Below are positions 18,023-25,551 of a stretch of 64,000 bases of DNA, piece after piece (position 1 is the stretch's first letter; each line of letters opens with the position of its first letter). The position numbers and the translations under genes were made by a program. The stretch is from Muribaculaceae bacterium (GTDB lineage: Bacteria; Bacteroidota; Bacteroidia; Bacteroidales; Muribaculaceae), in contig JAFQZK010000003.1 in NCBI GenBank assembly GCA_017405965.1, positions 124,001 to 188,000 of the forward strand, in the 5' to 3' direction. The notes below the pieces were generated by a model that had not been told where the DNA came from, ran no database searches, and saw only the letters and a program-made list of their open reading frames with translations.

Positions 18023-18049
18023 AACCGTTTGTTTGTTGTTGATGTCTGA
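18018..18049 (-). repeat. 32-bp repeat, copy B
   Basis: Identical to 13504-13535. It begins just downstream of the ferredoxin stop codon (TAA on the minus strand, 18051-18053) and runs into the terminator stem. Confidence 0.9.
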
Positions 18050-18050
18050 A

Positions 18051-18221
18051 TTATTCGCCGGGAGCGATTGCACCAGTGGGGCAAGCGTCGGCACAAGTGC
18101 CGCAGTCCAGGCAGGTGTCAGGGTCGATCGAGTAGATATCGCCTTCCTTGATTGCATCAGCGGGGCATACCGACTGGCAGGTACCGCAAGCAACACAGCT
18201 ATCAGAAATTACGTAAGCCAT
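18051..18221 (-). CDS. 2[4Fe-4S] ferredoxin, 56 residues
   Basis: Small cytosolic electron carrier. The protein starts MAYVISDSCVACGTCQSVCP and contains two CxxCxxCxxxCP cluster motifs: CVACGTCQSVCP and CLDCGTCADACP, the classic bacterial 2[4Fe-4S] arrangement, ending AIAPGE. Full family length. The likely electron partners are the pyruvate:ferredoxin oxidoreductase or hydrogenase type enzymes of anaerobes (general knowledge; none is in the window). Its promoter is on the minus strand at 18275-18282 and its terminator at 17987-18022. It is transcribed against its neighbours. Confidence 0.96.
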   Translation of the reverse strand: MAYVISDSCVACGTCQSVCPADAIKEGDIYSIDPDTCLDCGTCADACPTGAIAPGE

Positions 18222-18274
18222 AGTGTAGTGTAATTTAAGTGAATTAGTTAATAATGTAAAAGTAAACAGTTCGA

Positions 18275-18307
18275 CAAAAGTAGTGCTTTTATTTGAAATG
18301 GTAGCAA
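18275..18307 (-). promoter_or_regulatory. Promoter of the ferredoxin gene
   Basis: On the minus strand TACTTTTG (18275-18282) fits the -7 TAnnTTTG, and TTG (18305-18307) is a plausible -33 at 22 bp. The leader is about 47 nt. Confidence 0.6.
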
Positions 18308-18377
18308 GTTTTGCCGTTTTTTCTTTCTCGTGAGTTGTTTTTTTGTGTTTTGATGTTCATTTCTCGCGTTTTTTTTG

Positions 18378-18385
18378 TACTTTTG
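18378..18385 (+). promoter_or_regulatory. -7 element for the SUI1 gene
   Basis: TACTTTTG fits TAnnTTTG, 67 bp before the ATG at 18453. No well-spaced -33 box is visible. Confidence 0.5.
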
Positions 18386-18452
18386 ACCTTAGATGAGGGA
18401 GATGCAGGAAGGTTTAATCCTGCCACAGTTTTTTACATAGATTTTTAGACTA

Positions 18453-18812
18453 ATGAACACTACCGATTGGAAAGAAGCCTTGGGCAAGGCCTTTAATGTG
18501 CCCGTCCCCGTAGATAATGAAGTGACCGATGCCACTGAGCAGCCCGTGGAGCGCGAGGATGCCGTCACCCAGCAAGGCAAGGAGCGTCTTGACATCGTTC
18601 TTGAGCGCAAGGGCCGCAATGGCAAGCAGGCGACTATCGTGACAGGATTCACCTGTGACGACGAGGCCCTCAAGCAGGTGGCCTCGACGCTTAAGCGCGC
18701 GCTGGGCGTGGGCGGCAGTGCCCGCGGCGGCGAGATCTTGATTCAAGGTGACTTCAGGCAGCGCGTGCTCGACGAGTTGACGGCGCTGGGTTTCAAGGCA
18801 CGCATCATCTGA
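18453..18812 (+). CDS. yciH: SUI1/eIF1-family translation factor (YciH-like)
   Basis: 119 residues. The C-terminal ~75 residues form a SUI1 domain: TIVTGFTCDDEALKQVASTL, then LKRALGVGGSARGGEILIQG and a terminal VLDELTALGFKARII. The GGSARGGEILIQGD segment matches the basic-GG motif of bacterial YciH proteins, which influence translation-start fidelity. The N-terminal ~45 residues are a variable acidic extension. The gene is 28 bp upstream of the large helicase-nuclease gene, on the same strand. Confidence 0.9.
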   Translation: MNTTDWKEALGKAFNVPVPVDNEVTDATEQPVEREDAVTQQGKERLDIVLERKGRNGKQATIVTGFTCDDEALKQVASTLKRALGVGGSARGGEILIQGDFRQRVLDELTALGFKARII

Positions 18813-18840
18813 TAAGATCATTCTCAACCCTGTAATTGCC

Positions 18841-21800
18841 ATGAGTAATAAAACCGATAACCATCGTCGCAATCTGCTTGTCATCAAGGCATCGGCAGGT
18901 TCAGGCAAGACCTATCGCCTGGCCTTGGAGTATATCCGGCATCTGCTGTTCACGACAACCGAGGATGGCGTGACCTTGGTGCCGCGTCGTGTAGCCGGTG
19001 ACCAGCGCCCGCTCAACACCCATCGTCATCTGCTGGCCATCACGTTCACCAACAAGGCGACCGACGAGATGAAGCAGCGCATCGTGACCGAGCTCTATAA
19101 CCTCTCGCAACCGGGTGTGCGCAGCGACTATCTGGAGGGTTTCGTCAATGAAACCGGTCTGGACGAGGGTAGGGTGCGTGAGTTGGCACGCTTGGCGTTG
19201 AGCGAACTGCTGTTTGACTACAGCAACTTCAACGTGAGTACCATCGACTCGTTCTTCCAGACCATCCTGCGTAACTTCGCCCGTGAACTGGACCGTGATT
19301 TCAACTACGATATCCAGCTCGAGGAGGATTATGCCGTGCGCGTAGCGGTACACAATTTCCTGCTCTCGCTGGGCCGGGAGGACCGCCCCACACCGGTCGA
19401 CAAGTGGGTCAAGGACTACCAGCGCCACCTCGTGCACGGTGATGCCGAGAAGCGCAAGTGGAAATTCTTTGACGACGGTGGCGACCTCAACAAGTTTGCC
19501 AAGCAGATCAACAGCGAGCTGTTCCGCGGCCGCATGGATGACATCCGCGCCTATCTGGGCCGCATCGAGGACGGACGCTTCGTGCCCGATTTCTCGCGCA
19601 TCTATCAGTTCCAGAAAGCGATGATCAGGGTGGCCGAGGAATGTGATAACAAGGTGGCCGCCAGCCTGACCGTGCTCAGGAGTGAACTGCAGCCCGTCAG
19701 CAAGAGCCTGTGGAAGGGACGCACTTTCTATAATTTCCTCGCCAAGACCAACGACGAACCATTGTCCAAGAAAGGCTGGGAAACCGTCGATGATAAAAAA
19801 ATCCTTAACCAGTTCGGCAAGAACAAGCCCGATGACGACGTGATCGAGCGCTTGCGGCAACTCGTGGATGAACATTTCACGCTGCAGGAGCAGGCCGCCT
19901 TTTTCAAGCACATCAAGGACAACTTGGGCTTGCTGGGCATGCTGGCGATGATTGACTTGTTCCTTGAGGAATACCGTCACGAGACCAACTCCATCCTTAT
20001 TGGTGACACCAACGAGCTGATCGGCACTGTGCTTGACAGCGGCTCCGACTTCGTGTATGAGCGTGTCGGGACGATGATCTTCAATTTCATGATCGACGAG
20101 TTCCAGGACACGAGTGCCAAACAGTACGAGAACTTCAAGGGGCTCTTGCGCGAAAGCCTGGCGAACGGCCATTTCAATATGCTCATCGGCGATGCCAAGC
20201 AGTCGATCTATCGTTTTCGCAATGCCGACCCGACGGTGTTCCGCGACCGTGTGGGCGTCGATTTTGCCGATGATATCGATAACGACAGAGCATCCCACAA
20301 CAGCGACGATGACTCGACCCAGGGCGTTCTCCGTCCTGCATCGACCAATTACCGCAGTTCAGCCAACATCATCGATTTCAACAACAGCCTGTTTGTGTTC
20401 ATGAGGGACCAGTACAGCGACCGCCCGGCCGTTGTCAACTCCTATGCCGACATTGTGCAGGCCAAGCCCGACGGCATCGACACCGACAAGGTGCCGGGCT
20501 ATGTGCGCTTGATGACGGGCAACTACAGCAGCCTGCTGCACGATGATGGCATCAAGTCATCGTTGCCTCCCGACCTCGAGATCGGGCCCGACAGCCCTGT
20601 TGATGTGCTTACTGTTCTGCCGGGTTATCTGCTCCAGCTGCATGAGCGCTATGACTGGCGCAACATCGGCATCCTGGTCAACAAGAACAAGGAGGGCGAC
20701 AAGGTGGTGGAGTGCATCCTGGAATATAACAAGCGCACGACGGGCGAGAAAATACGCATCGTGTCAGGCGAGTCGCTCCTGTTGAGCAATTCGCCCATTA
20801 TCAGGCGCATCATCGCTATGCTGCGGTTTATCGACATCAGCCGCTTCGGTGCCGATGAGGAAGACGCCGATGATGCCGAGCGTGACCAGGAAGATGATGT
20901 CGCCAGAGCCATCAGACGTAAACGCGAGAGCGACCGCCGCCTCTACACTTCGCTGGGCCGCTTCATCAAGGCGGTGGCGGCCAATCCCGATGCGTCGCCG
21001 GCCGACAATGGCGCCCTGCTGGTGCAGAGCCTGGATCCTGCCGAAGATACCGCACCCGAGAGCGAAGAGGCCGATGATTTGCTGCAGCACCTCCTGCCGC
21101 CGGCTGGCGAACTCACGACACTGGTAAGCATCGTCGAGACCATCATCGCTCATTTCAAGAATGAGGAGCGCGGCGGTGCCGATGTGGATCGCGAGGCAGC
21201 ATTCCTGCTGGCTTTCCAGGATGCGGTCATGCAGTTTGCGTCGTTGCGCAACGGTGGCAGCGTGAGGGAATTCCTCAAGTATTGGGAAGAGAAGAAAGGA
21301 ACACTCGCCGTGAGCAGCGCGTCCAACGACGACGCCATCGAGATCATGTCGATTCACAAGGCCAAGGGCCTGGAGTTTGATTGCGTGGTCATCCCCTTTG
21401 CCGATTGGGAACTGGACAGCAACTCGCGTGAGACCAATTATTGGATGCCGAACGAGGTGTTTGCCGACGTGTTGAAGTCGATGCATATCGATGCCGGGGA
21501 ACAAATCGAGAACATCATGCCGCCCTTGCTCCATGTGGACAAGGCATCGATTGTGGCCTTGCACAAGCGTGGCCTGCTCAAAGGGGCTGCAGCGGCCTTT
21601 GTCAGCAAGCAGATTGATGACGTGCTCATCGATAACCTCAACAAGACCTATGTGGCCATGACACGACCGCGCAGCGAACTGCACGTGTTTGCCCAGGGCA
21701 AGGAGAATACCGTGGCATCACCGCTGGCCCAGTTCGCGCGCGATTGCGGCGTGATGACGCCCATGGTGCTGGAACCCAAGTGGTATGAATTGGGCACACG

Positions 21801-22482
21801 TCCCACAAGGGCCGATTTCGAAGCCCTGCGCGAGGCCAAGAAACGTAAAAACGCCCTGAAGCCGGGCCGTGACAGTGAGCGCCAGGTGAGCCATGAGCGC
21901 ATCAGCGGCTATACTGTCAACGCCATCCCGCTGAAACTGCGTGTCAAAGTCGATCACGCCTCCAGCCCCAGCATCGATGCCGGCCTCAGACTTCACAGTG
22001 TGCTCAGCCGCATCCATGACCGTGACGATGTGGACCGTGTCATCGATACGGCCCTCAAGCATGGTGTCATCACCACCGACAATCCCGATGATCCCTGCGG
22101 CATCAACAGTGTCAATACCCATGTGCGCGGTCCTGTCCTTGACGCCAACTCGCGCGTCGCTGCTTGGTTCGACCCGGCCAACGTCGTCTATAGCGAGCGC
22201 ACCATCACCAGTGCCAGCGACTCGCTCTGGGACGAGGACGGCATCGAGAACCTGCGCCCCGACCGCATTGTGCGCCGCCCCGACGGCCAGATCATCGTCA
22301 TCGACTACAAGAGCGGTGAGCGTAACGACAAACGCTACCTGCGCCAGTTGAACCGCTACATCACCAAGCTGCGCGCCATCTTCCCCGGCACCCCCATCGT
22401 AGGGCGCCTGTGGTACGTCACCCGTGACCTCATCATCGACCAGGCCGGTAAACCGCTCACCTTAGAAGGTGCAAATTCATAG
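18841..22482 (+). CDS. addA: AddA/RecB-like UvrD-family helicase-nuclease
   Basis: 1213 residues, the length of an AddA-type double-strand-break repair enzyme. Walker A is IKASAGSGKT (about residues 15-24), the Walker B region is MIDEFQDTS (about residue 419), and the helicase motif SIHKAKGLEFDCVVIP is near residue 838. The end carries a RecB-type PD-(D/E)XK nuclease: DRIVRRPDG near 1141, VIDYKSGE near 1155, then the QLNRYI helix. It therefore contains both motor and nuclease. The partner subunit AddB, usually encoded next door, is not visible; an AT-rich two-gene insert follows immediately instead. Confidence 0.88.
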   Translation: MSNKTDNHRRNLLVIKASAGSGKTYRLALEYIRHLLFTTTEDGVTLVPRRVAGDQRPLNTHRHLLAITFTNKATDEMKQRIVTELYNLSQPGVRSDYLEGFVNETGLDEGRVRELARLALSELLFDYSNFNVSTIDSFFQTILRNFARELDRDFNYDIQLEEDYAVRVAVHNFLLSLGREDRPTPVDKWVKDYQRHLVHGDAEKRKWKFFDDGGDLNKFAKQINSELFRGRMDDIRAYLGRIEDGRFVPDFSRIYQFQKAMIRVAEECDNKVAASLTVLRSELQPVSKSLWKGRTFYNFLAKTNDEPLSKKGWETVDDKKILNQFGKNKPDDDVIERLRQLVDEHFTLQEQAAFFKHIKDNLGLLGMLAMIDLFLEEYRHETNSILIGDTNELIGTVLDSGSDFVYERVGTMIFNFMIDEFQDTSAKQYENFKGLLRESLANGHFNMLIGDAKQSIYRFRNADPTVFRDRVGVDFADDIDNDRASHNSDDDSTQGVLRPASTNYRSSANIIDFNNSLFVFMRDQYSDRPAVVNSYADIVQAKPDGIDTDKVPGYVRLMTGNYSSLLHDDGIKSSLPPDLEIGPDSPVDVLTVLPGYLLQLHERYDWRNIGILVNKNKEGDKVVECILEYNKRTTGEKIRIVSGESLLLSNSPIIRRIIAMLRFIDISRFGADEEDADDAERDQEDDVARAIRRKRESDRRLYTSLGRFIKAVAANPDASPADNGALLVQSLDPAEDTAPESEEADDLLQHLLPPAGELTTLVSIVETIIAHFKNEERGGADVDREAAFLLAFQDAVMQFASLRNGGSVREFLKYWEEKKGTLAVSSASNDDAIEIMSIHKAKGLEFDCVVIPFADWELDSNSRETNYWMPNEVFADVLKSMHIDAGEQIENIMPPLLHVDKASIVALHKRGLLKGAAAAFVSKQIDDVLIDNLNKTYVAMTRPRSELHVFAQGKENTVASPLAQFARDCGVMTPMVLEPKWYELGTRPTRADFEALREAKKRKNALKPGRDSERQVSHERISGYTVNAIPLKLRVKVDHASSPSIDAGLRLHSVLSRIHDRDDVDRVIDTALKHGVITTDNPDDPCGINSVNTHVRGPVLDANSRVAAWFDPANVVYSERTITSASDSLWDEDGIENLRPDRIVRRPDGQIIVIDYKSGERNDKRYLRQLNRYITKLRAIFPGTPIVGRLWYVTRDLIIDQAGKPLTLEGANS

Positions 22483-22509
22483 AACATGTGATAATAATTC
22501 AATAAAGTA

Positions 22510-22540
22510 TTGTTAGTGCGACCCATTTCTATTATCTTTG
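22510..22540 (+). promoter_or_regulatory. Promoter of the GIY-YIG/NACHT pair
   Basis: TTG at 22510-22512 (-33) and TATCTTTG at 22533-22540 (-7), spaced 20 bp. The ATG at 22569 is 28 bp downstream. It is the only clear promoter before the two AT-rich genes, so they are probably cotranscribed. Confidence 0.75.
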
Positions 22541-22568
22541 TAATCTTAACAATAAATCTCCTACACTT

Positions 22569-23243
22569 ATGAATAATTCCGAACCTGGATACGTGTATAT
22601 TTTAACTAATCCAAGTTTTCGCGAGGATTGGGTAAAAATAGGTAAAAGTGCTCGTCCCGTTAATGTCCGCTCTAAGGAACTCGACAACACGGCAGTGCCA
22701 TTGCCTTTCGAAATCTTTGCTACAATAAGAACTGTGAAGTACAACGAGGTGGAGAAATTGGTTCATAAGACCATAGACCGTCTTACAGACTTGCGTATTC
22801 GTCAGAATCGTGAGTTCTTTAATGTTGCTCCTCTAGTAGCCCTTGATATCTTTCGTGACATCGCCATCACGATTGATGATGCTGTTGTGACACTTTATGA
22901 AGATAATAAGCCCGTGGAGGATATCGACCACGTAGAAGAAAAGTCCAAGAAGAACGAATCCAAGAACCACGAGCCCAAGCGCGCCCGCTTCAAATTCAGC
23001 ATGTGTGGCATCAAGATAGGCGAGTTTGTAACTTTTGACCCGACAGGCATCCAAGTCAAAGTTGCTACTGATGACTCAGTAGAATATAATGGCCGCATTT
23101 ACAAACTCTCACCCTTTGCTGGCACCTTTATGCCCGAAGATATGCGCAACCAATCCGGAGCCTATCAAGGTGCCAAATACTTCTCCTACAACGGAAAAAC
23201 CCTCACCACCATTCGAAAAGATAAGGAAAATATGGTTTTTTGA
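22569..23243 (+). CDS. GIY-YIG nuclease-like (T5orf172 type) protein with DUF4357-like end
   Basis: 224 residues. The first ~100 residues match the T5orf172/MUG113 subgroup of GIY-YIG proteins: GYVYILTNPSF, VKIGKSARPVNVRSKEL, then the conserved EVEKLVHKTIDRL and REFFNVAP. A charged linker (about 110-140) follows, then a domain like DUF4357: FKFSMCGIKIGEFVTFDPTG, VEYNGRIYKLSPFA, and the SGAYQGAKYFSYNGKTL end. This combination is common beside restriction and defence genes. It is followed after 44 bp by a NACHT gene. Codon use is AT-richer than that of the flanking addA and argS genes. Nuclease activity is inferred from family only. Confidence 0.8.
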   Translation: MNNSEPGYVYILTNPSFREDWVKIGKSARPVNVRSKELDNTAVPLPFEIFATIRTVKYNEVEKLVHKTIDRLTDLRIRQNREFFNVAPLVALDIFRDIAITIDDAVVTLYEDNKPVEDIDHVEEKSKKNESKNHEPKRARFKFSMCGIKIGEFVTFDPTGIQVKVATDDSVEYNGRIYKLSPFAGTFMPEDMRNQSGAYQGAKYFSYNGKTLTTIRKDKENMVF

Positions 23244-23287
23244 ATCAGTGTATTTGGGCTAAGATGGAATGAAAAAAAAATAGGATT

Positions 23288-25312
23288 ATGATATCAGAAA
23301 TTGTAATATCAGCAGTTGTTAAAGAATTTATCAAGTCTGTTACAGATAATGTTATAACTCCAAAGATTAAGGAACTTGCCAAGAAATATGGTATAGCCTA
23401 TAAAGACATGCTGATACCAAGAGGAGAGCATTTTGAAAAATATCTCAATAGAACATATGAAAAATATAGCATTATCAACACTCTGGTATCTCATAATTCT
23501 CAGAGAAAGTTAAAACATATTTATGTCCCTCTAACGTTAGTGAAGGATAATGATGGCGGTAAGAAAAAAGAAACCAGGAAGATTAATAAACTGCCAGAAT
23601 CACTAATAAAAAAGTATAAGAAGATACTTATTACAGATAGTGCTGGAATGGGAAAATCAACAGTCATGAAATTCATGTTTTTAGATGTGATAGAGAAAGG
23701 ACTGGATGTTGTTGGAATTCCCATTTATATTGAACTGAATAGGCTGAATAAAGACCACAAGATTATATCAGAAATTCAGGATGAGATGAATTCTTTATCT
23801 GTGAAATTTGATAACAAGTTGCTGACAGAGCTCATTCAAATGGGTGGCTTTATTTTCTTCTTAGATGGATATGATGAAATAACAACTGCTGATAAAAGTG
23901 AAGTGACATCTGATATTCAGAAATTCATAGATAAGGCGGGTACTAACAACTATTATATTATGACTTCCAGATCGGATAGTCGATTGCCAAGTTTTGGTGC
24001 TTTTCAATCATTTCATATTAAGCCATTTACAAAATCCGATGCTTTTTCATTGTTAATCAAATATGACAAGCATAATAAAGGAGAAAAGGCTAAAAAGATT
24101 ATTGAATTGCTGGAATCTGGAGAAAACAGATCTATCAACGAGTTTTTAGAAAATCCACTATTAGTATCATTGCTATATTCTGCTTTTAATTATAAGGAAA
24201 CAATTCCTTTACAAACATTAAAAAAACATGAGTTTTATGGTCAAGTCTATGAATCATACTTTGACTATCATGATCTTTCAAAAGGTATTGGTCTTCGGGA
24301 AAATTATTCAGGACTGAATAAAGATGATTTTAATAAGGTCTTGAGATTTGTTGGGTATTACTGCTTAATTAAAACTGGGGTTAAGTTTGATAAAGAAACG
24401 ATCAAAAGAGTAATTGAAAAGGCTAAAGCTTATTACAAGTGCTTTAGTTTCTCAGAAACAAGTTTTCTAGATGATTTATTAACCAGTGTCCCTCTGTTCT
24501 CTAAAGATGGTACTGAATATAAGTGGGTACATAAATCTATACTTGAATATTTTGCTGCTTTGTTTATTGCGAATTCGAAGGTCGAAGAACAAGAAAAATT
24601 CTTTAAGGTCCTTTTTGATGAAAAGAATTATGAAAACATGCCCAATTATATGAATATGATGGATTTGTATTATGATATTGATTATGAGGGGTTTTCAAGA
24701 AATATTAAGCTTCCATTATGTAAACAGTATTTAGATTTGTGCAACAGTGAAGTAGAAAATATAAGCCAAAATCTCGTAGACGAAAGGGCAGAAATAATAT
24801 TCAGCAATAGAATTCTGCTGTTGTCGCTCCCATCTAATCAATCAGCAGAGGATGAAGCATCAGATTCTGGTACAGGTTCATCAAGAGCGCTTGAGTTATT
24901 TGAACAGTATATTAAGAATCAAAATAGAATTGGAGAACGTTCTGGTTCAACGTCTACTTGTTTCCATTTAAAGAATGAAACGATATGGGCTTGTCGGATT
25001 GTTGAAAATATATCATATTCAGTAATTGAGTCACTATTGCTTAGAAAACATGACGATCTAATTTTAACTAAGAGCTATTTCGCACCGGTGGACCCGGATG
25101 TAGACCCTACTGTTGAATTGAACATTGAACAAAACAAAGTAATCGTTCTTGATATTGAGACAGGGAAAGAGAATGTAGCACACTATAAATTTTACAATAA
25201 ATTATGTTCTATCTGTAGGACATCAACATTGTATACTAATCGTCGTGTGTGTGAGAACGAAATAAAAAGAATACAAAATGACATCGCGTTAAGTGAACCA
25301 ATTTCCACTTGA
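23288..25312 (+). CDS. NACHT-domain STAND NTPase, candidate anti-phage sensor
   Basis: 674 residues. An N-terminal helical domain (about 1-100) is followed by a NACHT NTPase: Walker A TDSAGMGKST (116-125), the Walker B/NACHT signature FFLDGYDEI (190-198), and the sensor-like YYIMTSRSDSRLP. Downstream are the winged-helix-like region with ENPLLVSLLYSAF, then KWVHKSILEYFAALFIA, which is typical of NACHT proteins. The C-terminal ~200 residues are unassigned and could be the sensor. Bacterial NACHT proteins are an established anti-phage group (bNACHT). The gene is strongly AT-rich, sits 44 bp after the GIY-YIG gene and lies between two GC-rich housekeeping genes, all consistent with transfer. Confidence 0.88.
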   Translation: MISEIVISAVVKEFIKSVTDNVITPKIKELAKKYGIAYKDMLIPRGEHFEKYLNRTYEKYSIINTLVSHNSQRKLKHIYVPLTLVKDNDGGKKKETRKINKLPESLIKKYKKILITDSAGMGKSTVMKFMFLDVIEKGLDVVGIPIYIELNRLNKDHKIISEIQDEMNSLSVKFDNKLLTELIQMGGFIFFLDGYDEITTADKSEVTSDIQKFIDKAGTNNYYIMTSRSDSRLPSFGAFQSFHIKPFTKSDAFSLLIKYDKHNKGEKAKKIIELLESGENRSINEFLENPLLVSLLYSAFNYKETIPLQTLKKHEFYGQVYESYFDYHDLSKGIGLRENYSGLNKDDFNKVLRFVGYYCLIKTGVKFDKETIKRVIEKAKAYYKCFSFSETSFLDDLLTSVPLFSKDGTEYKWVHKSILEYFAALFIANSKVEEQEKFFKVLFDEKNYENMPNYMNMMDLYYDIDYEGFSRNIKLPLCKQYLDLCNSEVENISQNLVDERAEIIFSNRILLLSLPSNQSAEDEASDSGTGSSRALELFEQYIKNQNRIGERSGSTSTCFHLKNETIWACRIVENISYSVIESLLLRKHDDLILTKSYFAPVDPDVDPTVELNIEQNKVIVLDIETGKENVAHYKFYNKLCSICRTSTLYTNRRVCENEIKRIQNDIALSEPIST

Positions 25313-25476
25313 CGGTAATGATTATATCTTCTTTTACTAATAATGGAAACAATCATCCATCCATTTCGACTCTCTGTGGCCAACAGAAAGATCACTAAAG
25401 GCGGACACATGACAAATAAAGTCTACAATCTTTTTTAATACCGTTGCATATCGACAATGTGTGGTTGATGAAGTTT

Positions 25477-25500
25477 GAATGACAAAAAAATTTGTCATTC
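25477..25500. repeat. Perfect 10-bp inverted repeat over the argS -33 box
   Basis: GAATGACAAA (25477-25486) and TTTGTCATTC (25491-25500) are exact inverse complements with a 4-A loop. The right arm begins with the TTTG that serves as the -33 element of the argS promoter. It could be an operator, or the terminator hairpin of the NACHT transcript, although no T-run follows. Confidence 0.7.
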
Positions 25501-25522
25501 CGCTCGACTTGCAGTAACTTTG
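25491..25522 (+). promoter_or_regulatory. argS promoter
   Basis: TTTG 25491-25494 (-33) and TAACTTTG 25515-25522 (-7), spaced 20 bp, 29 bp before the argS ATG. A near-consensus Bacteroidetes promoter. Confidence 0.85.
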
Positions 25523-25551
25523 CACCTTGAATTATAAAACGAGGAGATATT

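Noticed and set aside
25343-25438. 31-codon open frame after the NACHT gene
   Set aside because: Too short, no promoter or recognisable feature; kept only as a possible relic in the insert.
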